Assembly: GCA_016125585.1 (NCBI GenBank)
Contig: WGLL01000005.1
Location: forward strand, 620,001-684,000
DNA: 64,000 bases
Reading direction: 5' to 3'
Source of the DNA: Caulobacter sp.
GTDB lineage: Bacteria > Pseudomonadota > Alphaproteobacteria > Caulobacterales > Caulobacteraceae
The notes beneath the pieces are model-generated. The model did not search any database. It saw only the letters and a program-made list of their open reading frames with translations, and had not been told where the DNA came from. Both the position numbers and the translations under genes were made by a program. Positions 9,255 to 18,945 of the stretch are shown here, piece after piece (the first letter of the stretch is position 1; each line of letters starts with the position of its first letter).

Positions 9255-10670
9255 ATGATCCCCGCTGTCGGTTTTGAAGGGCGCACTGTCGCCGTGTTCG
9301 GTCTGGGCCGAACCGGTCTGACCGCCGCGCGCGCCCTGATCGCCGGCGGGGCCAGCGTCGCCCTTTGGGACGAGAACGAGAAGGGGCGGCAGGCCGCCGA
9401 GGCCGAAGGTCTGCCGCTGGTGGATCTGAAGACCGCCGACTGGTCCGGGTTCGCCGCCCTGATGCTGTCGCCCGGCGTGCCGCTGACGCATCCGGAGCCG
9501 CACTGGACGGTGCAGATGGCCAATGACGCCGGGGTCGAGATCCTGGGCGACGTCGAACTGCTGGCCCGGGCGATCAACGCGGCCCCCGTTCACAAGCGGC
9601 CGCGGGTCGTGGCCATCACCGGCACCAACGGCAAGTCCACGACCACCGCCCTGATCGACCACATCCTGCGCGGCGCCGGCCGCGACACCCGGATGGGCGG
9701 CAACATCGGCCTGGGAGTCCTGGGCCTGGCCCCGATGCATGGCGGGGCGGTCTATGTGCTGGAGCTTTCGAGCTACCAGCTGGACCTGACGTCCTCGCTG
9801 AAGCCGGACGCGTCCATCCTGCTCAACATCTCTCCGGACCATCTCGACCGGCATGGCGACATGGAGGGCTATGTCGCGGCCAAGAAGCGGATCCTGCTCA
9901 ACCAGGGCAAGGGCGACACCGCCGTGATCGGCGTGGACGACCCCTGGTGCCAGCGCATCTGCACCGAGATCACCGCCGCCAACCGCCGTACCATCCGGCC
10001 GATCAGCGCCGGCAAGGCCATGGGGCGCGGGGTCTATGTCCTGTCCGGCGTGCTCTATGACGCGACCGGCGACCGCACCGTCGAGGTGGCCGACCTGACC
10101 CGCGCCCGGTCGCTGCCGGGCAAGCACAACTGGCAGAACGCCGCCGCCGCCTATGCCGCGGCCTTGGCGCTGGGGGTGTCGCCCGACGACGCCGCCGACG
10201 GGCTGATGACCTTCCCGGGGCTGGCCCACCGCATGGAAACGGTGGCGAAGATCGGCAAGGTCCGCTTCGTCAACGACAGCAAGGCGACCAACACCGACGC
10301 CGCCCGCCAGGCCCTGTCCAGCTATCCCCGGGTCTACTGGATCGCCGGCGGCCGGGCCAAGGAAGGCGGCATCGCGCCCCTGGCCGACCTCTTCCCGCGG
10401 GTCGAGAAGGCCTATCTGATCGGCGAGGCCGAGGCGGCCTTCGCGGAGACGCTGGAGGGTCACGTTGCGGTCGCCCTCTGCGGGCGGATGGAGGCGGCGG
10501 TGGCCGCCGCCCATGCCGACGCCGCCGCCTCCGGAGAGGAGGCGATCGTCCTGCTGTCGCCCGCGACGGCCTCCTTTGACCAGTACCCAGATTTCGAAGC
10601 CCGCGGAGAGGCCTTCCGGGCCGCCGTCCAGGCTCTGGAGCAGCCCGCCGCCCGCGAGGCCCGCGCATGA
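9255..10670 (+). CDS. murD: UDP-MurNAc-L-alanine:D-glutamate ligase
   Basis: MurD adds D-glutamate to UDP-MurNAc-L-alanine. The 471-residue product has an N-terminal Rossmann-like domain with FGLGRTGL, the ATP loop TGTNGKST at 122-129, LELSSYQLD and NISPDHLDRHG in the central domain, and NDSKATNTDA at the start of the C-terminal domain. The start is supported by a GGGAGG ribosome site about 12 nt upstream. It overlaps ftsW by 4 nt. Confidence 0.97.
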   Translation: MIPAVGFEGRTVAVFGLGRTGLTAARALIAGGASVALWDENEKGRQAAEAEGLPLVDLKTADWSGFAALMLSPGVPLTHPEPHWTVQMANDAGVEILGDVELLARAINAAPVHKRPRVVAITGTNGKSTTTALIDHILRGAGRDTRMGGNIGLGVLGLAPMHGGAVYVLELSSYQLDLTSSLKPDASILLNISPDHLDRHGDMEGYVAAKKRILLNQGKGDTAVIGVDDPWCQRICTEITAANRRTIRPISAGKAMGRGVYVLSGVLYDATGDRTVEVADLTRARSLPGKHNWQNAAAAYAAALALGVSPDDAADGLMTFPGLAHRMETVAKIGKVRFVNDSKATNTDAARQALSSYPRVYWIAGGRAKEGGIAPLADLFPRVEKAYLIGEAEAAFAETLEGHVAVALCGRMEAAVAAAHADAAASGEEAIVLLSPATASFDQYPDFEARGEAFRAAVQALEQPAAREARA

Positions 10671-11851
10671 ACGACATCCATCAGGCCCAGAACCAGCACC
10701 TGGTCTCGCGCGCCAAGCGCACCCGGCTGGCCAATTGGTGGTGGACCGTCGACCATGCTCTGCTGGCCGCCACCGGTCTGTTGATTGTGCTGGGCGTGCT
10801 GCTGTCCTTCACCTCCAGCCCGGCGGCCGCGATCCGGCTGCGTCTGGATGATCCGCTGCATTTCGCCGTGCGTCAGTGCCTGTTCGCCGCCGGCGCGGCG
10901 GTGCTGGTCGTGGTGGTCTCTATGCTGACGACGCGAGGGGTAAGACGGGCGTCGTTCTTCATCTATCTGGCCGCCGTCGTCTGTATGGCCATGCTGCCGT
11001 TCCTGGGCCATGAGGCCAAGGGCGCCACCCGCTGGATCACCTTCGCCGGCTTTACCCTCCAGCCCTCCGAGTTTCTCAAGCCCGCCCTGATCGTGCTGGT
11101 CGCCTGGATGTTCGCCGAGGGGCAGAAGGGGCAGGGCGTGCCGGGGGTGACCATCGCCTTTGGCCTCTATTTCATCGCCGTGGCCTTGCTGATCATTCAG
11201 CCGGACGTGGGCCAGACCATCCTGATCACCATCGCCTTCGGGGCCGCCTTCTGGATGGCGGGGGTGCCGATCAGCTGGATCCCGATCATGGGCGGCGCCG
11301 CGGCCGCCGGGCTGGGCGCCATCTATGTGCTGCTGCCCCACGCTCGCAGCCGGGTCGACCGGTTCCTCAGCCCGGAAGGCGCCGACACCCATCAGGTCGA
11401 CAAGGCCGCCCAGGCCATCGCCAACGGCGGGTTGTTCGGGCGCGGTCCCGGCGAAGGGGTGATGAAGCAGGGGGTGCCCGATCTGCAGACCGACTTCATC
11501 TATTCGGTGGCCGCCGAGGAATACGGCCTGGTCTTCTCCCTGGCCCTGATCGCGGTCTTCGCCTTCCTGATGGTGCGCGGCCTCTATAAATCCATGCGTC
11601 TGTCGGACTCCTTCGAACAGGTGGCGGCGGCCGGATTGTTCGTCCTGGTCGGCCAGCAGGCGATCATCAACATGGCGGTCAACTTGAACCTCGCGCCGAC
11701 CAAGGGCATGACTTTGCCCTTCATCAGTTACGGGGGTTCCTCAATGCTGGCCATGGGACTGACCATGGGCATGGCGCTGGGCCTCACCCGCCGTCGCCCC
11801 GGCGCCTTCGAAACCACCGATCATGGTCCCCTGTCCGGAGCTTACGCCTGA
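10667..11851 (+). CDS. ftsW: Septal peptidoglycan glycosyltransferase FtsW (SEDS family)
   Basis: FtsW polymerises lipid II into glycan strands at the septum with FtsI. The 394-residue product has about ten membrane helices and the SEDS signatures GATRWI and QPSEFLKPALI in the middle, YSVAAEEYGL and GMTLPFISYGGSS near the end. The N-terminus is basic and cytoplasmic. It sits between murD and murG as in most proteobacteria. The closing motif and length make RodA less likely, and the dcw position decides for FtsW. Confidence 0.95.
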   Translation: MNDIHQAQNQHLVSRAKRTRLANWWWTVDHALLAATGLLIVLGVLLSFTSSPAAAIRLRLDDPLHFAVRQCLFAAGAAVLVVVVSMLTTRGVRRASFFIYLAAVVCMAMLPFLGHEAKGATRWITFAGFTLQPSEFLKPALIVLVAWMFAEGQKGQGVPGVTIAFGLYFIAVALLIIQPDVGQTILITIAFGAAFWMAGVPISWIPIMGGAAAAGLGAIYVLLPHARSRVDRFLSPEGADTHQVDKAAQAIANGGLFGRGPGEGVMKQGVPDLQTDFIYSVAAEEYGLVFSLALIAVFAFLMVRGLYKSMRLSDSFEQVAAAGLFVLVGQQAIINMAVNLNLAPTKGMTLPFISYGGSSMLAMGLTMGMALGLTRRRPGAFETTDHGPLSGAYA

Positions 11852-11855
11852 TCTC

Positions 11856-12953
11856 ATGGCCGCAAGACTTGTCGTAATCGCCGCCGGGGGCACCGGCGGC
11901 CACATGTTTCCGGCCCAGGCCCTGGCGGAAGTGATGACCGCGCGGGGCTGGCGCGTGGTGCTGGCCACCGATGACCGCGGCGAGATGTACGCCGACAAAT
12001 TCCCGGCCGATCTACGCATCGTGCTGTCGGCGGCGACAGCGCGGGCCAGCGACCCCATCGGCATGATCAAGGCCGGCTTCACCGTGCTCAAGGGCGTGCT
12101 GCAGGCCCGGGCGGCGTTCAAGCGCCTCGACCCGGCGGTGGTCATCGGCTTTGGCGGCTATCCCAGCCTTCCGGCGGTGCTGGCGGCTCTGGGCCAGAAG
12201 CGACCGACGGTGATCCACGAGCAGAACGCGGTGCTGGGCCGGGTCAACCGCTTCCTGGCCCCCAGGGTCACCGAGGTCGCCTGCGCCTTCCCAACGCTCG
12301 AGAAAGCGCCGCCGAAGGTCAAGGCGCGGGCCAGGGTGGTCGGCAATCCGGTGCGGCCCAACATCCGGGCGCTGTTTGAGCAACCCTATGAAGCGCCTGA
12401 CCAGGCCGCGCCGATCAAGCTGTTGATTACCGGCGGCAGCCAGGGGGCGCGGTTGTTGTCGGAGCTGACTCCTGAGGCGATCCTGCGTCTGCCCGAGGAT
12501 CTTCGCGTCCGGCTCGATATCCAGCAACAGACCCGCAAGGAGTCGATGGACTCCGCCCGCCGCATCTATGCCAATGCCATGGTCAAGGCCGAGGTCGCGC
12601 CCTTCTTCCGCGACATGGCCGGCCGCCTGGCCGCCGCCCATCTGGTGATTGGACGGGCCGGGGCCTCGACCGTCTGTGAGCTGGCGGTCGCCGGAAAGCC
12701 GTCGATCCTGATCCCGCTGAAGATCGCCGCCGACGACCACCAGCGTTTCAACGCCCGCCTGCTGGAAGACGTCGACGCCGCCGCCGTGGCCCTCGAAGAC
12801 GAGCTGACGGTCGACAGCCTGGCCGGGGCGCTGAAGGCCCTGCTGACCGACCCGGCGTGGCTGACCAACATGGCCGCCGGCGCCCGTTCCGCCGCCAGAC
12901 CCAATGCGGCCGAGGACCTGGCCGATCTGGTCGAGCGCACGGCCTACAGCTGA
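11856..12953 (+). CDS. murG: UDP-GlcNAc:lipid I N-acetylglucosaminyltransferase
   Basis: MurG converts lipid I to lipid II on the inner face of the membrane. The product has the family GGTGGH loop at residues 11-16, GFGGYPSLP, HEQNAVLG, the G-loop ITGGSQGA and the UDP-GlcNAc-binding segment GRAGASTVCELAVAGKPSILIPL. The ATG at 11856, 4 nt after the ftsW stop, gives 365 residues and the expected short N-terminus. An ATG at 11823 inside ftsW would add 11 residues and cannot be excluded. Confidence 0.96.
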   Translation: MAARLVVIAAGGTGGHMFPAQALAEVMTARGWRVVLATDDRGEMYADKFPADLRIVLSAATARASDPIGMIKAGFTVLKGVLQARAAFKRLDPAVVIGFGGYPSLPAVLAALGQKRPTVIHEQNAVLGRVNRFLAPRVTEVACAFPTLEKAPPKVKARARVVGNPVRPNIRALFEQPYEAPDQAAPIKLLITGGSQGARLLSELTPEAILRLPEDLRVRLDIQQQTRKESMDSARRIYANAMVKAEVAPFFRDMAGRLAAAHLVIGRAGASTVCELAVAGKPSILIPLKIAADDHQRFNARLLEDVDAAAVALEDELTVDSLAGALKALLTDPAWLTNMAAGARSAARPNAAEDLADLVERTAYS

Positions 12954-12956
12954 GCC

Positions 12957-13415
12957 ATGGCTTCGCTGCATCTTCGCCCCTTCGACCCGGCGGCGGACGC
13001 GGCGCTGGTCGAGCCGCTGGCCCGGCTCTGGTTCGACAGCTGGCGCTCAACCGGCACGGCGACCGACGAAGACATTCGCATCTCTGACCTCGCCGCGCGT
13101 ATCTCCGAGGAAGCCGCGACCCATTGGGAGCTTACCCTGGCTTTTCAGGACGGAAGCCTGGCCGGGTTTATGGCCTTGCGCCCGGATGATGACTGTCTCG
13201 ACCAGCTGTTCATGTCCCCGGCGGCGAAGGGGCAGGGTATCGGCGGCGCGCTTCTGGAGATTGCCAAACAACGTCTGCCGAGCGGCATGTGGCTTCGCAC
13301 CGCGGAGGCCAACCATCCGGCGCGCGCCTTTTACGAGGGACGCGGGTTTCGCCACACAGAGACCGGCGAGCATCCGCGCCTGAAGTACGCCACGGTCATC
13401 TACCGCTGGCCTTGA
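12957..13415 (+). CDS. GNAT family N-acetyltransferase
   Basis: This 152-residue protein has the GNAT fold signatures. The acetyl-CoA loop near residues 83-92 reads AAKGQGIGGALL, matching the (Q/R)xxGx(G/A) motif, and is followed by AFYEGRGF, typical of small-molecule or protein N-acetyltransferases. The acceptor is unknown. It begins 3 nt after murG and is probably co-transcribed with it. It is not a usual dcw member, so it may be a lineage-specific insertion. The next gene lies on the opposite strand. Confidence 0.85.
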   Translation: MASLHLRPFDPAADAALVEPLARLWFDSWRSTGTATDEDIRISDLAARISEEAATHWELTLAFQDGSLAGFMALRPDDDCLDQLFMSPAAKGQGIGGALLEIAKQRLPSGMWLRTAEANHPARAFYEGRGFRHTETGEHPRLKYATVIYRWP

Positions 13416-13637
13416 GCTTGCGTGGCGCCGGGCAGCGGCGGGCGCGTTGTCGAAGCGCACGGCATTATACCGCACGACGACACACCTACGGAAACATGCC
13501 GGCGCCGGAAATGAAGCGCCTGGAACGCCCTGTTTGTTGGGTTTTGCGTGGGTCTGGGCGCTGACTCTGTAGGCTGCGGCGTAGGGGCGGAGGTGGCCGC
13601 ATCGCAGCAAATGTAGGTCTTGGCCGGCCCAGCAGGG

Positions 13638-14126
13638 CTACTTTGCCCAGCTGCGCGCGGTCGCCCGGGAGTCAGTGACGACCGTGGCCGGGACATTGGA
13701 ACAGACACGGGTGACGATGACGTCTGCGATCGTTCCCTTGCCGGTCGGCTCGAAGCTGCTGAATGGAAGGTCGCTGGCGACAAATTTGTCGCCCATGAAG
13801 GCGGCGGTGCGCACCATGCGCTGCTGGCGGCCGTCGCAGCGCACGGCGTACAGCATCGCCATGTTGTCAAAGCGATAGCTCGGGGTCGCCGCCGGGGCCT
13901 TGAGCACCACCCATGTATCGACCATGGCCCGACCGTCGCTGCCAGGCTTCGCCGTATCGTCGATGATCAACATGCCCTTGGCATTGTCCGACAGGGCGAT
14001 GAACTGACCTGTGTCGGGCATGGTCCGCGACTTGGTTTGAGCCAGGGCGCCGGGGCCGATGAAGGCAAGGCACGCGGCGGCCAACCAGATGGATTTTCCG
14101 AGCGGGCTTTGGGTTTTCTGCATCAT
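13638..14126 (-). CDS. Putative exported protein of unknown function
   Basis: About 162 residues on the minus strand inside the otherwise plus-strand dcw cluster. The N-terminus (MMQKTQSPLGKS, then a hydrophobic stretch ending GPGALAQ) is a good Sec signal peptide with cleavage after ALAQ. The mature part is a compact beta-rich domain with a DNMAMLYAVRCDG segment and two cysteines that could pair; it resembles small periplasmic proteins of the surface-adhesin-E type, but I cannot name the family firmly. The start could be either of the adjacent ATGs (14126 or 14123), or a TTG at 14153. It faces the murG-GNAT end and separates it from murC. Confidence 0.65.
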   Translation of the reverse strand: MMQKTQSPLGKSIWLAAACLAFIGPGALAQTKSRTMPDTGQFIALSDNAKGMLIIDDTAKPGSDGRAMVDTWVVLKAPAATPSYRFDNMAMLYAVRCDGRQQRMVRTAAFMGDKFVASDLPFSSFEPTGKGTIADVIVTRVCSNVPATVVTDSRATARSWAK

Positions 14127-14279
14127 GCGGGCAATCTCGACCACGCGGGCCAAGCGGTCATGCCCGCTTTAGGGGGTAAAGCAGCAGACGCCGGGGGCGC
14201 CGGAACTGGACGATGGAATTGAAGGGACGGACGCGCCTTGCCATTTCCCCGGCGTCACAAATCCTCTAATTCGCCTGAC

Positions 14280-15704
14280 ATGAACGCCCGTCGCCGCCCC
14301 GTGCCCTTCGAACTTGGTCCCGTCCACTTCATCGGGATCGGCGGCATAGGCATGAGCGGCATCGCCGAGATCATGATCCGCATCGGCTACACGGTGCAGG
14401 GCTCGGACATGAAGCGGTCGGCCAATACCGACCGGCTGGAACAGCTGGGCGCGCGAATCTTCATCGGCCATGCGCCGGTCCATGTCGAAGGGGCCTCGGC
14501 CATCGTCTATTCGACGGCGGTCAAGCAGGACAATCCCGAGATGATCGCCGGCCGCGAACGGCGCCTGCCGCTGGTGCGCCGGGCTGAGATGCTCGCCGAG
14601 CTGATGCGGCTGCAGTTTTCCGTGGGCGTCGCCGGCACCCACGGCAAGACCACGACGACCTCGATGGTCGCGGCCCTGCTGGACGCCGGCGGGCTCGACC
14701 CGACCGTGGTCAACGGCGGCATCATCAACGCCTATGGCGCCAACGCCAAGGTCGGGGAGGGCGACTGGATCGTCGTCGAGGCCGACGAGAGCGACGGCAC
14801 CTTCCTGAAGCTGAAGTCCACCTGCGCCATCGTCACCAACATCGACCCCGAGCACCTCGACCACTACGGCGATTTCGATGCGGTGCGCCGGGCCTTCCGC
14901 GATTTTGTCGAGAACATCCCCTTCTACGGGTTCGCGGCTGTCTGCCTCGATCATCCGGAGGTCCAGGCCCTGGCCGCCAGTGTCGAGAACCGGCGGCTGG
15001 TGACCTATGGGGTCAATCCCCAGGCCGAGGTCCGCGCCCTCAATGTCACCATGGGCCCGGAAGGCGCCCGGTTCGATGTGCAGTTCACGCCTCAGGAGGG
15101 CGAGCGGCGCCTGCTGGAGGGGCTGGTTCTGCCGATGGCCGGGGATCACAATGTGGCCAACGCCCTGGCGGCCATCGCCGTCGCTCATGAGCTGGGGGTC
15201 GAGGACGCCGCGATCCGCAAGGGGCTGGCCGGCTTTGGCGGGGTCAAGCGGCGCTTCACCACCACCGGCGTGGTCGGCGGGGTCCGTATTGTCGACGACT
15301 ACGGCCATCACCCGGTGGAGATTTCCAGCGTGCTCAAGGCCGCCCGCGCCGTGACCCAGGACGGGCGGGTGATCGCCGTCGTCCAGCCTCACCGCTACAG
15401 CCGCCTGCGAGATCTGATGGCCGAGTTCTCGGCCTGCTTCAACGACGCCGACGTGGTGATCGTCGCCGATGTCTATGCAGCGGGAGAGACGCCCCTCGAG
15501 GGGATCAATCGCGACGCCCTGATCGAGGGGCTTAAGCGGTTCGGCCACCGCCGCGCCCTGCCTCTGCACAGTCCGCCGGACCTGCCTGGCATGGTGGCGG
15601 GCGAGGCTCGCGCCGGCGACACCGTCGTGCTGCTGGGCGCCGGCGACATCACCAGCTGGGCCTACGCCCTGCCGGGTCAGCTGGAGGCGCTGGCGGCCAG
15701 GTGA
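14280..15704 (+). CDS. murC: UDP-MurNAc:L-alanine ligase
   Basis: MurC adds L-alanine to UDP-MurNAc, the first stem residue. The 474-residue product has the N-terminal Rossmann motif [14 protein letters not shown] at 18-31, the ATP loop GTHGKTTT at 119-126, EADESDGTF, and [10 protein letters not shown] in the C-terminal domain. The ATG at 14280 is preferred because it starts just before the conserved domain; a TTG at 14238 would add 14 residues. The stop overlaps the GTG of the next small gene, so expression with murB is likely coupled. Confidence 0.96.
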   Translation: MNARRRPVPFELGPVHFIGIGGIGMSGIAEIMIRIGYTVQGSDMKRSANTDRLEQLGARIFIGHAPVHVEGASAIVYSTAVKQDNPEMIAGRERRLPLVRRAEMLAELMRLQFSVGVAGTHGKTTTTSMVAALLDAGGLDPTVVNGGIINAYGANAKVGEGDWIVVEADESDGTFLKLKSTCAIVTNIDPEHLDHYGDFDAVRRAFRDFVENIPFYGFAAVCLDHPEVQALAASVENRRLVTYGVNPQAEVRALNVTMGPEGARFDVQFTPQEGERRLLEGLVLPMAGDHNVANALAAIAVAHELGVEDAAIRKGLAGFGGVKRRFTTTGVVGGVRIVDDYGHHPVEISSVLKAARAVTQDGRVIAVVQPHRYSRLRDLMAEFSACFNDADVVIVADVYAAGETPLEGINRDALIEGLKRFGHRRALPLHSPPDLPGMVAGEARAGDTVVLLGAGDITSWAYALPGQLEALAAR

Positions 15705-15976
15705 CCCAGACGCCCCTGGCCTTCCTGCGCGCCATCGAGAACGAGGCCCGCCGCCGCCGCATTCCGGTCAAGCACCTGCCGCAGCTGGACCGCGGCCGCG
15801 CCTATTCGGATGGATTCTGGCTGGACATCACCACCCCGCCGGCGACGGTCCGCTATGAAATGTTCCACTGGGAACGCAACATCAGGACGCCCGTGTTCGA
15901 GACCTATGATCCCGCCGAGGCGGTTCGACTGATCCTCTGGCACGCCGACACCTGCGCCCGGAAGGCGACCCATTGA
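15701..15976 (+). CDS. Small conserved-looking protein of unknown function between murC and murB
   Basis: This 91-residue ORF starts with GTG at 15701, overlapping murC by 4 nt, and its stop overlaps the murB ATG by one nt. The product is basic at first ([11 protein letters not shown]), has aromatic strands around [17 protein letters not shown] and ends [14 protein letters not shown]. It has no signal peptide or membrane helix, so it should be cytoplasmic. I do not recognise the family. Tight coupling on both sides and GC-rich codon use equal to its neighbours argue that it is translated. Confidence 0.7.
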   Translation: MTQTPLAFLRAIENEARRRRIPVKHLPQLDRGRAYSDGFWLDITTPPATVRYEMFHWERNIRTPVFETYDPAEAVRLILWHADTCARKATH

Positions 15977-16884
15977 TGCCCGACATCACCCTCGACAATC
16001 TGCCTGAGGTGCGCGGCAAGCTGCTGCGCAACGAGACCCTCGCGCCCTTCACCTGGTTTCGCGTGGGCGGACCGGCCCAGGTTCTGTTCATTCCCGCCGA
16101 CGACGAGGACCTTTCGGACTTCCTTCGGGAACTGCCGGCGGAGATTCCGGTCACGGTTCTGGGCGTCGGCTCCAATGTGATCGTTCGCGACGGCGGGGTT
16201 CCGGGGGTCGTCATCCGGCTGGCCGGCAAGGCGTTCAGCGAGATTGTCGTGGACGCCGAGGACAACCAGATCATCGCCGGCGCCGGGGCGCTGGACGCCG
16301 CGGTGGCGCGCGCCGCCGCCGCCGCTGGTCTGGCGGGCCTGGAGTTCTACGCCGGCATTCCGGGGACCATCGGCGGCGCCCTGACCATGAACGCCGGTTG
16401 CTACGGCGCCGAGACCAAGGACGTGCTGGTCGCCGCCTGGGGCTTTGATCGCAACGGCGATCTCTGCACCTTCGGCGTCGAGGATTTCGGCTACAGCTAC
16501 CGCCACAGCGAGGCCCCGGCGGACGTCATCTGGATGCAGGCGGTGTTTCGCGGGGCTCCGGATGATCCGGCCGCGGTCAAGGCGCGGATGGGCGAGATCA
16601 CCGCCCGCCGGGAAACCACCCAGCCGATCCGGGAAAAGACCGGCGGCTCGACCTTCAAGAATCCGCCCGGCCATTCGTCCTGGAAGCTGGTCGATGAGGC
16701 GGGCTGGCGCGGCAAGCTCCACGGCGGGGCGATGTTCTCGCCGCTGCACAGCAATTTCATGATCAACACCGGCGAGGCGACGGCGGCGGATCTGGAAGAC
16801 CTTGGCGACACGGTTCGCGCCGACGTCCTGGCCAGGACAGGCGTGCAGCTGGAGTGGGAGATCCGGCGGATCGGGCGGAAGTAG
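15976..16884 (+). CDS. murB: UDP-N-acetylenolpyruvoylglucosamine reductase
   Basis: MurB is the FAD enzyme that reduces UDP-GlcNAc-enolpyruvate to UDP-MurNAc with NADPH. The 302-residue product has the FAD-binding motif [14 protein letters not shown], then [24 protein letters not shown], and the catalytic serine motif GSTFKNPPG. The C-terminal part contains HSNFMINTG with the usual active-site region. The ATG at 15976 is preferred to the TTG at 15973 directly before it. The gene ends the murC-murB block; an AraC regulator converges on it. Confidence 0.95.
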   Translation: MPDITLDNLPEVRGKLLRNETLAPFTWFRVGGPAQVLFIPADDEDLSDFLRELPAEIPVTVLGVGSNVIVRDGGVPGVVIRLAGKAFSEIVVDAEDNQIIAGAGALDAAVARAAAAAGLAGLEFYAGIPGTIGGALTMNAGCYGAETKDVLVAAWGFDRNGDLCTFGVEDFGYSYRHSEAPADVIWMQAVFRGAPDDPAAVKARMGEITARRETTQPIREKTGGSTFKNPPGHSSWKLVDEAGWRGKLHGGAMFSPLHSNFMINTGEATAADLEDLGDTVRADVLARTGVQLEWEIRRIGRK

Positions 16885-16895
16885 CCAGATCCTGC

Positions 16896-16924
16896 AGCGC
16901 CGGCCTCGTACGGTCCGCGGCGCT
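16896..16924. terminator. Inverted repeat between convergent murB and AraC-family genes
   Basis: AGCGCCG at 16896-16902 is complementary to CGGCGCT at 16918-16924, with 15 nt between the arms. It lies in the 39-nt gap between two converging genes and could end transcription from both sides. There is no T-tract, so Rho-independent function is uncertain. Confidence 0.35.
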
Positions 16925-17964
16925 CACCCCTGGTCGCGGACGCCCGCCTTCCATGCCCGGGGGCTGACGCCGGTCCAGCGCTTGAAGGCGCGGGAAAAGG
17001 CGCTGGGCTCGGAAAAGCCGACCAGATAGGCGGCGTCGTTCACCGAAGCCTTGCCCCCGCCAAGATATTCCATGGCCATCCGGCGCCGCAGGTCATCGAC
17101 CAGACCCTCGAAGCTGACGCCTTCGGCCTTGAGCCGCCGATAGAGGGTCTGCCGGCTCAGGCCCAAAGTCCGGGCGACGGCGGCCATAACGGGGTCTCCC
17201 CTGTGCAGGACCGGCAAAACGGCGGCTTCGACCCGTCCCCGCACGGTCTCAGAGGATTTCAGGGCCTCCAGCAGGCCGTCCGCATGCCTGGTCAGCACGC
17301 CGAAGACATAGCGGCTTGGCTGATGCAGCTCGATGGACAGCCAGGATGGGTCGATCCGCAGGGCGTTCCAGTGGCTGTCGAAAGTGACCGGCGCCTTCAG
17401 CACACGCTCGAAATGATCGCCATAGTCCGGCCTGGCGTGAGTGAAATGGACGGCCGTGGCGAATGTCGCCTCGGGAAAATGCCGGGCGGTCTCACAGATG
17501 AACCGGGACCAGGTGGATTCCGTCATCTCCGGAAAGCTGTCGGGGTTTTGTCGGGTGTCGACCATCCACAGGCCGGACTCCTGCCGCACGAGGCGGAAGC
17601 GGGCCCCCTTGTCCGGCAGGGCGACCTCGGCGGCGAGCAGGGCGTAGCGGTTCAGTTCCTTCAGCGCTTCACCCATCGTCGGCGCGGCGTAGCAGATCAG
17701 ACCGACAATCGAGATGTCACGAAAGTCCCGGCTCGCACCCAGTTCCAGCGGCAGCCAGGGCATCGCGCACAGCCGTCTGGCGGCCCCCATCATCGCCTTG
17801 TAGCGGACCATCGGGATGCGGCCGTCCGGATCGTCCAGGGCGTCGGGGGCCAGGCCGCTGGCCGCCCGCAGCGCGTCAGGGTCGGCGCCATGGGCGATGG
17901 CGAACTCGAAGAGATTGCTGGCGTATCCGGCCGAGACGGTCGAGCGGTTCATATCGGCTGACAC
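16924..17964 (-). CDS. AraC family transcriptional regulator
   Basis: This 346-residue protein has an N-terminal arabinose-binding-like domain of the PF12625 type (about residues 20-215). A C-terminal AraC helix-turn-helix pair occupies about 250-340; it carries LGLSRQTLYRRLKAEGVSF and the second-helix motif DAAYLVGFSEPSAFSRAFKRWTGVSPR. Such proteins bind DNA as activators in response to small ligands. The GTG start at 17964 has GGAAG upstream; an ATG at 17952 is possible. It is divergent from the DUF2306-like gene at 18092, its most likely target. Confidence 0.9.
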   Translation of the reverse strand: MSADMNRSTVSAGYASNLFEFAIAHGADPDALRAASGLAPDALDDPDGRIPMVRYKAMMGAARRLCAMPWLPLELGASRDFRDISIVGLICYAAPTMGEALKELNRYALLAAEVALPDKGARFRLVRQESGLWMVDTRQNPDSFPEMTESTWSRFICETARHFPEATFATAVHFTHARPDYGDHFERVLKAPVTFDSHWNALRIDPSWLSIELHQPSRYVFGVLTRHADGLLEALKSSETVRGRVEAAVLPVLHRGDPVMAAVARTLGLSRQTLYRRLKAEGVSFEGLVDDLRRRMAMEYLGGGKASVNDAAYLVGFSEPSAFSRAFKRWTGVSPRAWKAGVRDQG

Positions 17965-18091
17965 ATGGCTTCCGAGGTCATCTTTCTGGTCGCTGCGGTC
18001 ATGGGTCGACCCCTGCCCGGGCCTCTAGCCTGCCGTGAGACCTTCCATCGCCGCAAGGACGCTGTCGTCCGCGGCCCGCAGATGACACCCG

Positions 18092-18910
18092 ATGACCATT
18101 CCATCCGTCGATTCCGACCCGTTCGCCCGCGCCGCGCTCAAGGCGCTCGGGAGCGCCGGGCGCTTCTGGTATCTCACCGCCGCCGCCGGTCAGATACTGT
18201 TTCTCGCCTATGTCGCCGCCTTCTATGGCGGCGCCGCAGCGACGGGAAACTTTCAGAAGTGGAACGAGGTTCTGGTCGGCGGCTACGTCGCCGGCGGTCA
18301 TGTCGGCAACATCGCCCTGGCCGCCCATCTGTTGCTCGCCGTGGTCATCATCGCCGGCGGCCTGCTGCAACTGATCCCCTGGCTTCGCGCAAGGGCCCTG
18401 CCTTTTCACCGCTGGAACGGCAGGCTCTACCTCGGCCTGGCCATGATCGCCGCCCTGACCGGCATCTATATGGTCTGGACACGCGGAACGGCGGGCGGCC
18501 TGGCCATGCGAGCCGGCATAAGCCTCAACGGGGTGCTGATCCTGGTCTGCGCCGCCATGGCCTGGATCAGGGCTCGCCAGGGCCGGATCGACGCCCACCG
18601 CCGCTGGGCCATGCGGTCCTTTATCCTGATCAGCGGCGTGTGGTTCTTCAGGGTGGGGCTGATGGCCTGGATTCTCGCCAATCAGGGCCCCGCCGGGATC
18701 GGAGACGACTTTGATGGTCCGTTCGTACGGTTCTGGGCCTATGGCTGCTACCTCGTCCCGCTGATCGGGCTTGAGGTCTATAGGCGGGTCCAGTCATCGG
18801 CCGGCGCGCGCACCCGGGCGGCCACGGCGATCGGCCTGACCCTGCTGACGCTCCTGCAGGCCCTGGGAATTTTCGGCGCGGTCGTTGGCATGTGGTTGCC
18901 GAGGCTCTAA
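18092..18910 (+). CDS. DUF2306-like integral membrane protein
   Basis: The 272-residue product has seven or so hydrophobic helices. Conserved-looking histidines sit at helix ends (AAHLLLAV, FHRWNGRLYL, DAHRRWAMRS), and a W-F-R motif follows in SGVWFFRVGL. The HRWNGR plus HRRWAMRS pairing is typical of DUF2306 (PF10067) proteins, whose function is unknown; the histidines suggest a heme or metal site. It is divergent from an AraC regulator, 127 nt away. Family confidence is moderate. Confidence 0.7.
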   Translation: MTIPSVDSDPFARAALKALGSAGRFWYLTAAAGQILFLAYVAAFYGGAAATGNFQKWNEVLVGGYVAGGHVGNIALAAHLLLAVVIIAGGLLQLIPWLRARALPFHRWNGRLYLGLAMIAALTGIYMVWTRGTAGGLAMRAGISLNGVLILVCAAMAWIRARQGRIDAHRRWAMRSFILISGVWFFRVGLMAWILANQGPAGIGDDFDGPFVRFWAYGCYLVPLIGLEVYRRVQSSAGARTRAATAIGLTLLTLLQALGIFGAVVGMWLPRL

Positions 18911-18945
18911 GGGCCCGTGCCGATTGGCCGAACCCCTTGCCGACG

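Noticed and set aside
7974-10514. 846-codon open frame opposite murF-mraY-murD
   Set aside because: It covers three well-conserved genes in antisense and its translation is rich in His, Gly and Asp with no recognisable domain.
13416-13637. Possible small RNA or tRNA in the gap after the GNAT gene
   Set aside because: No cloverleaf, conserved RNA motif or terminator could be recognised; nothing is annotated there.
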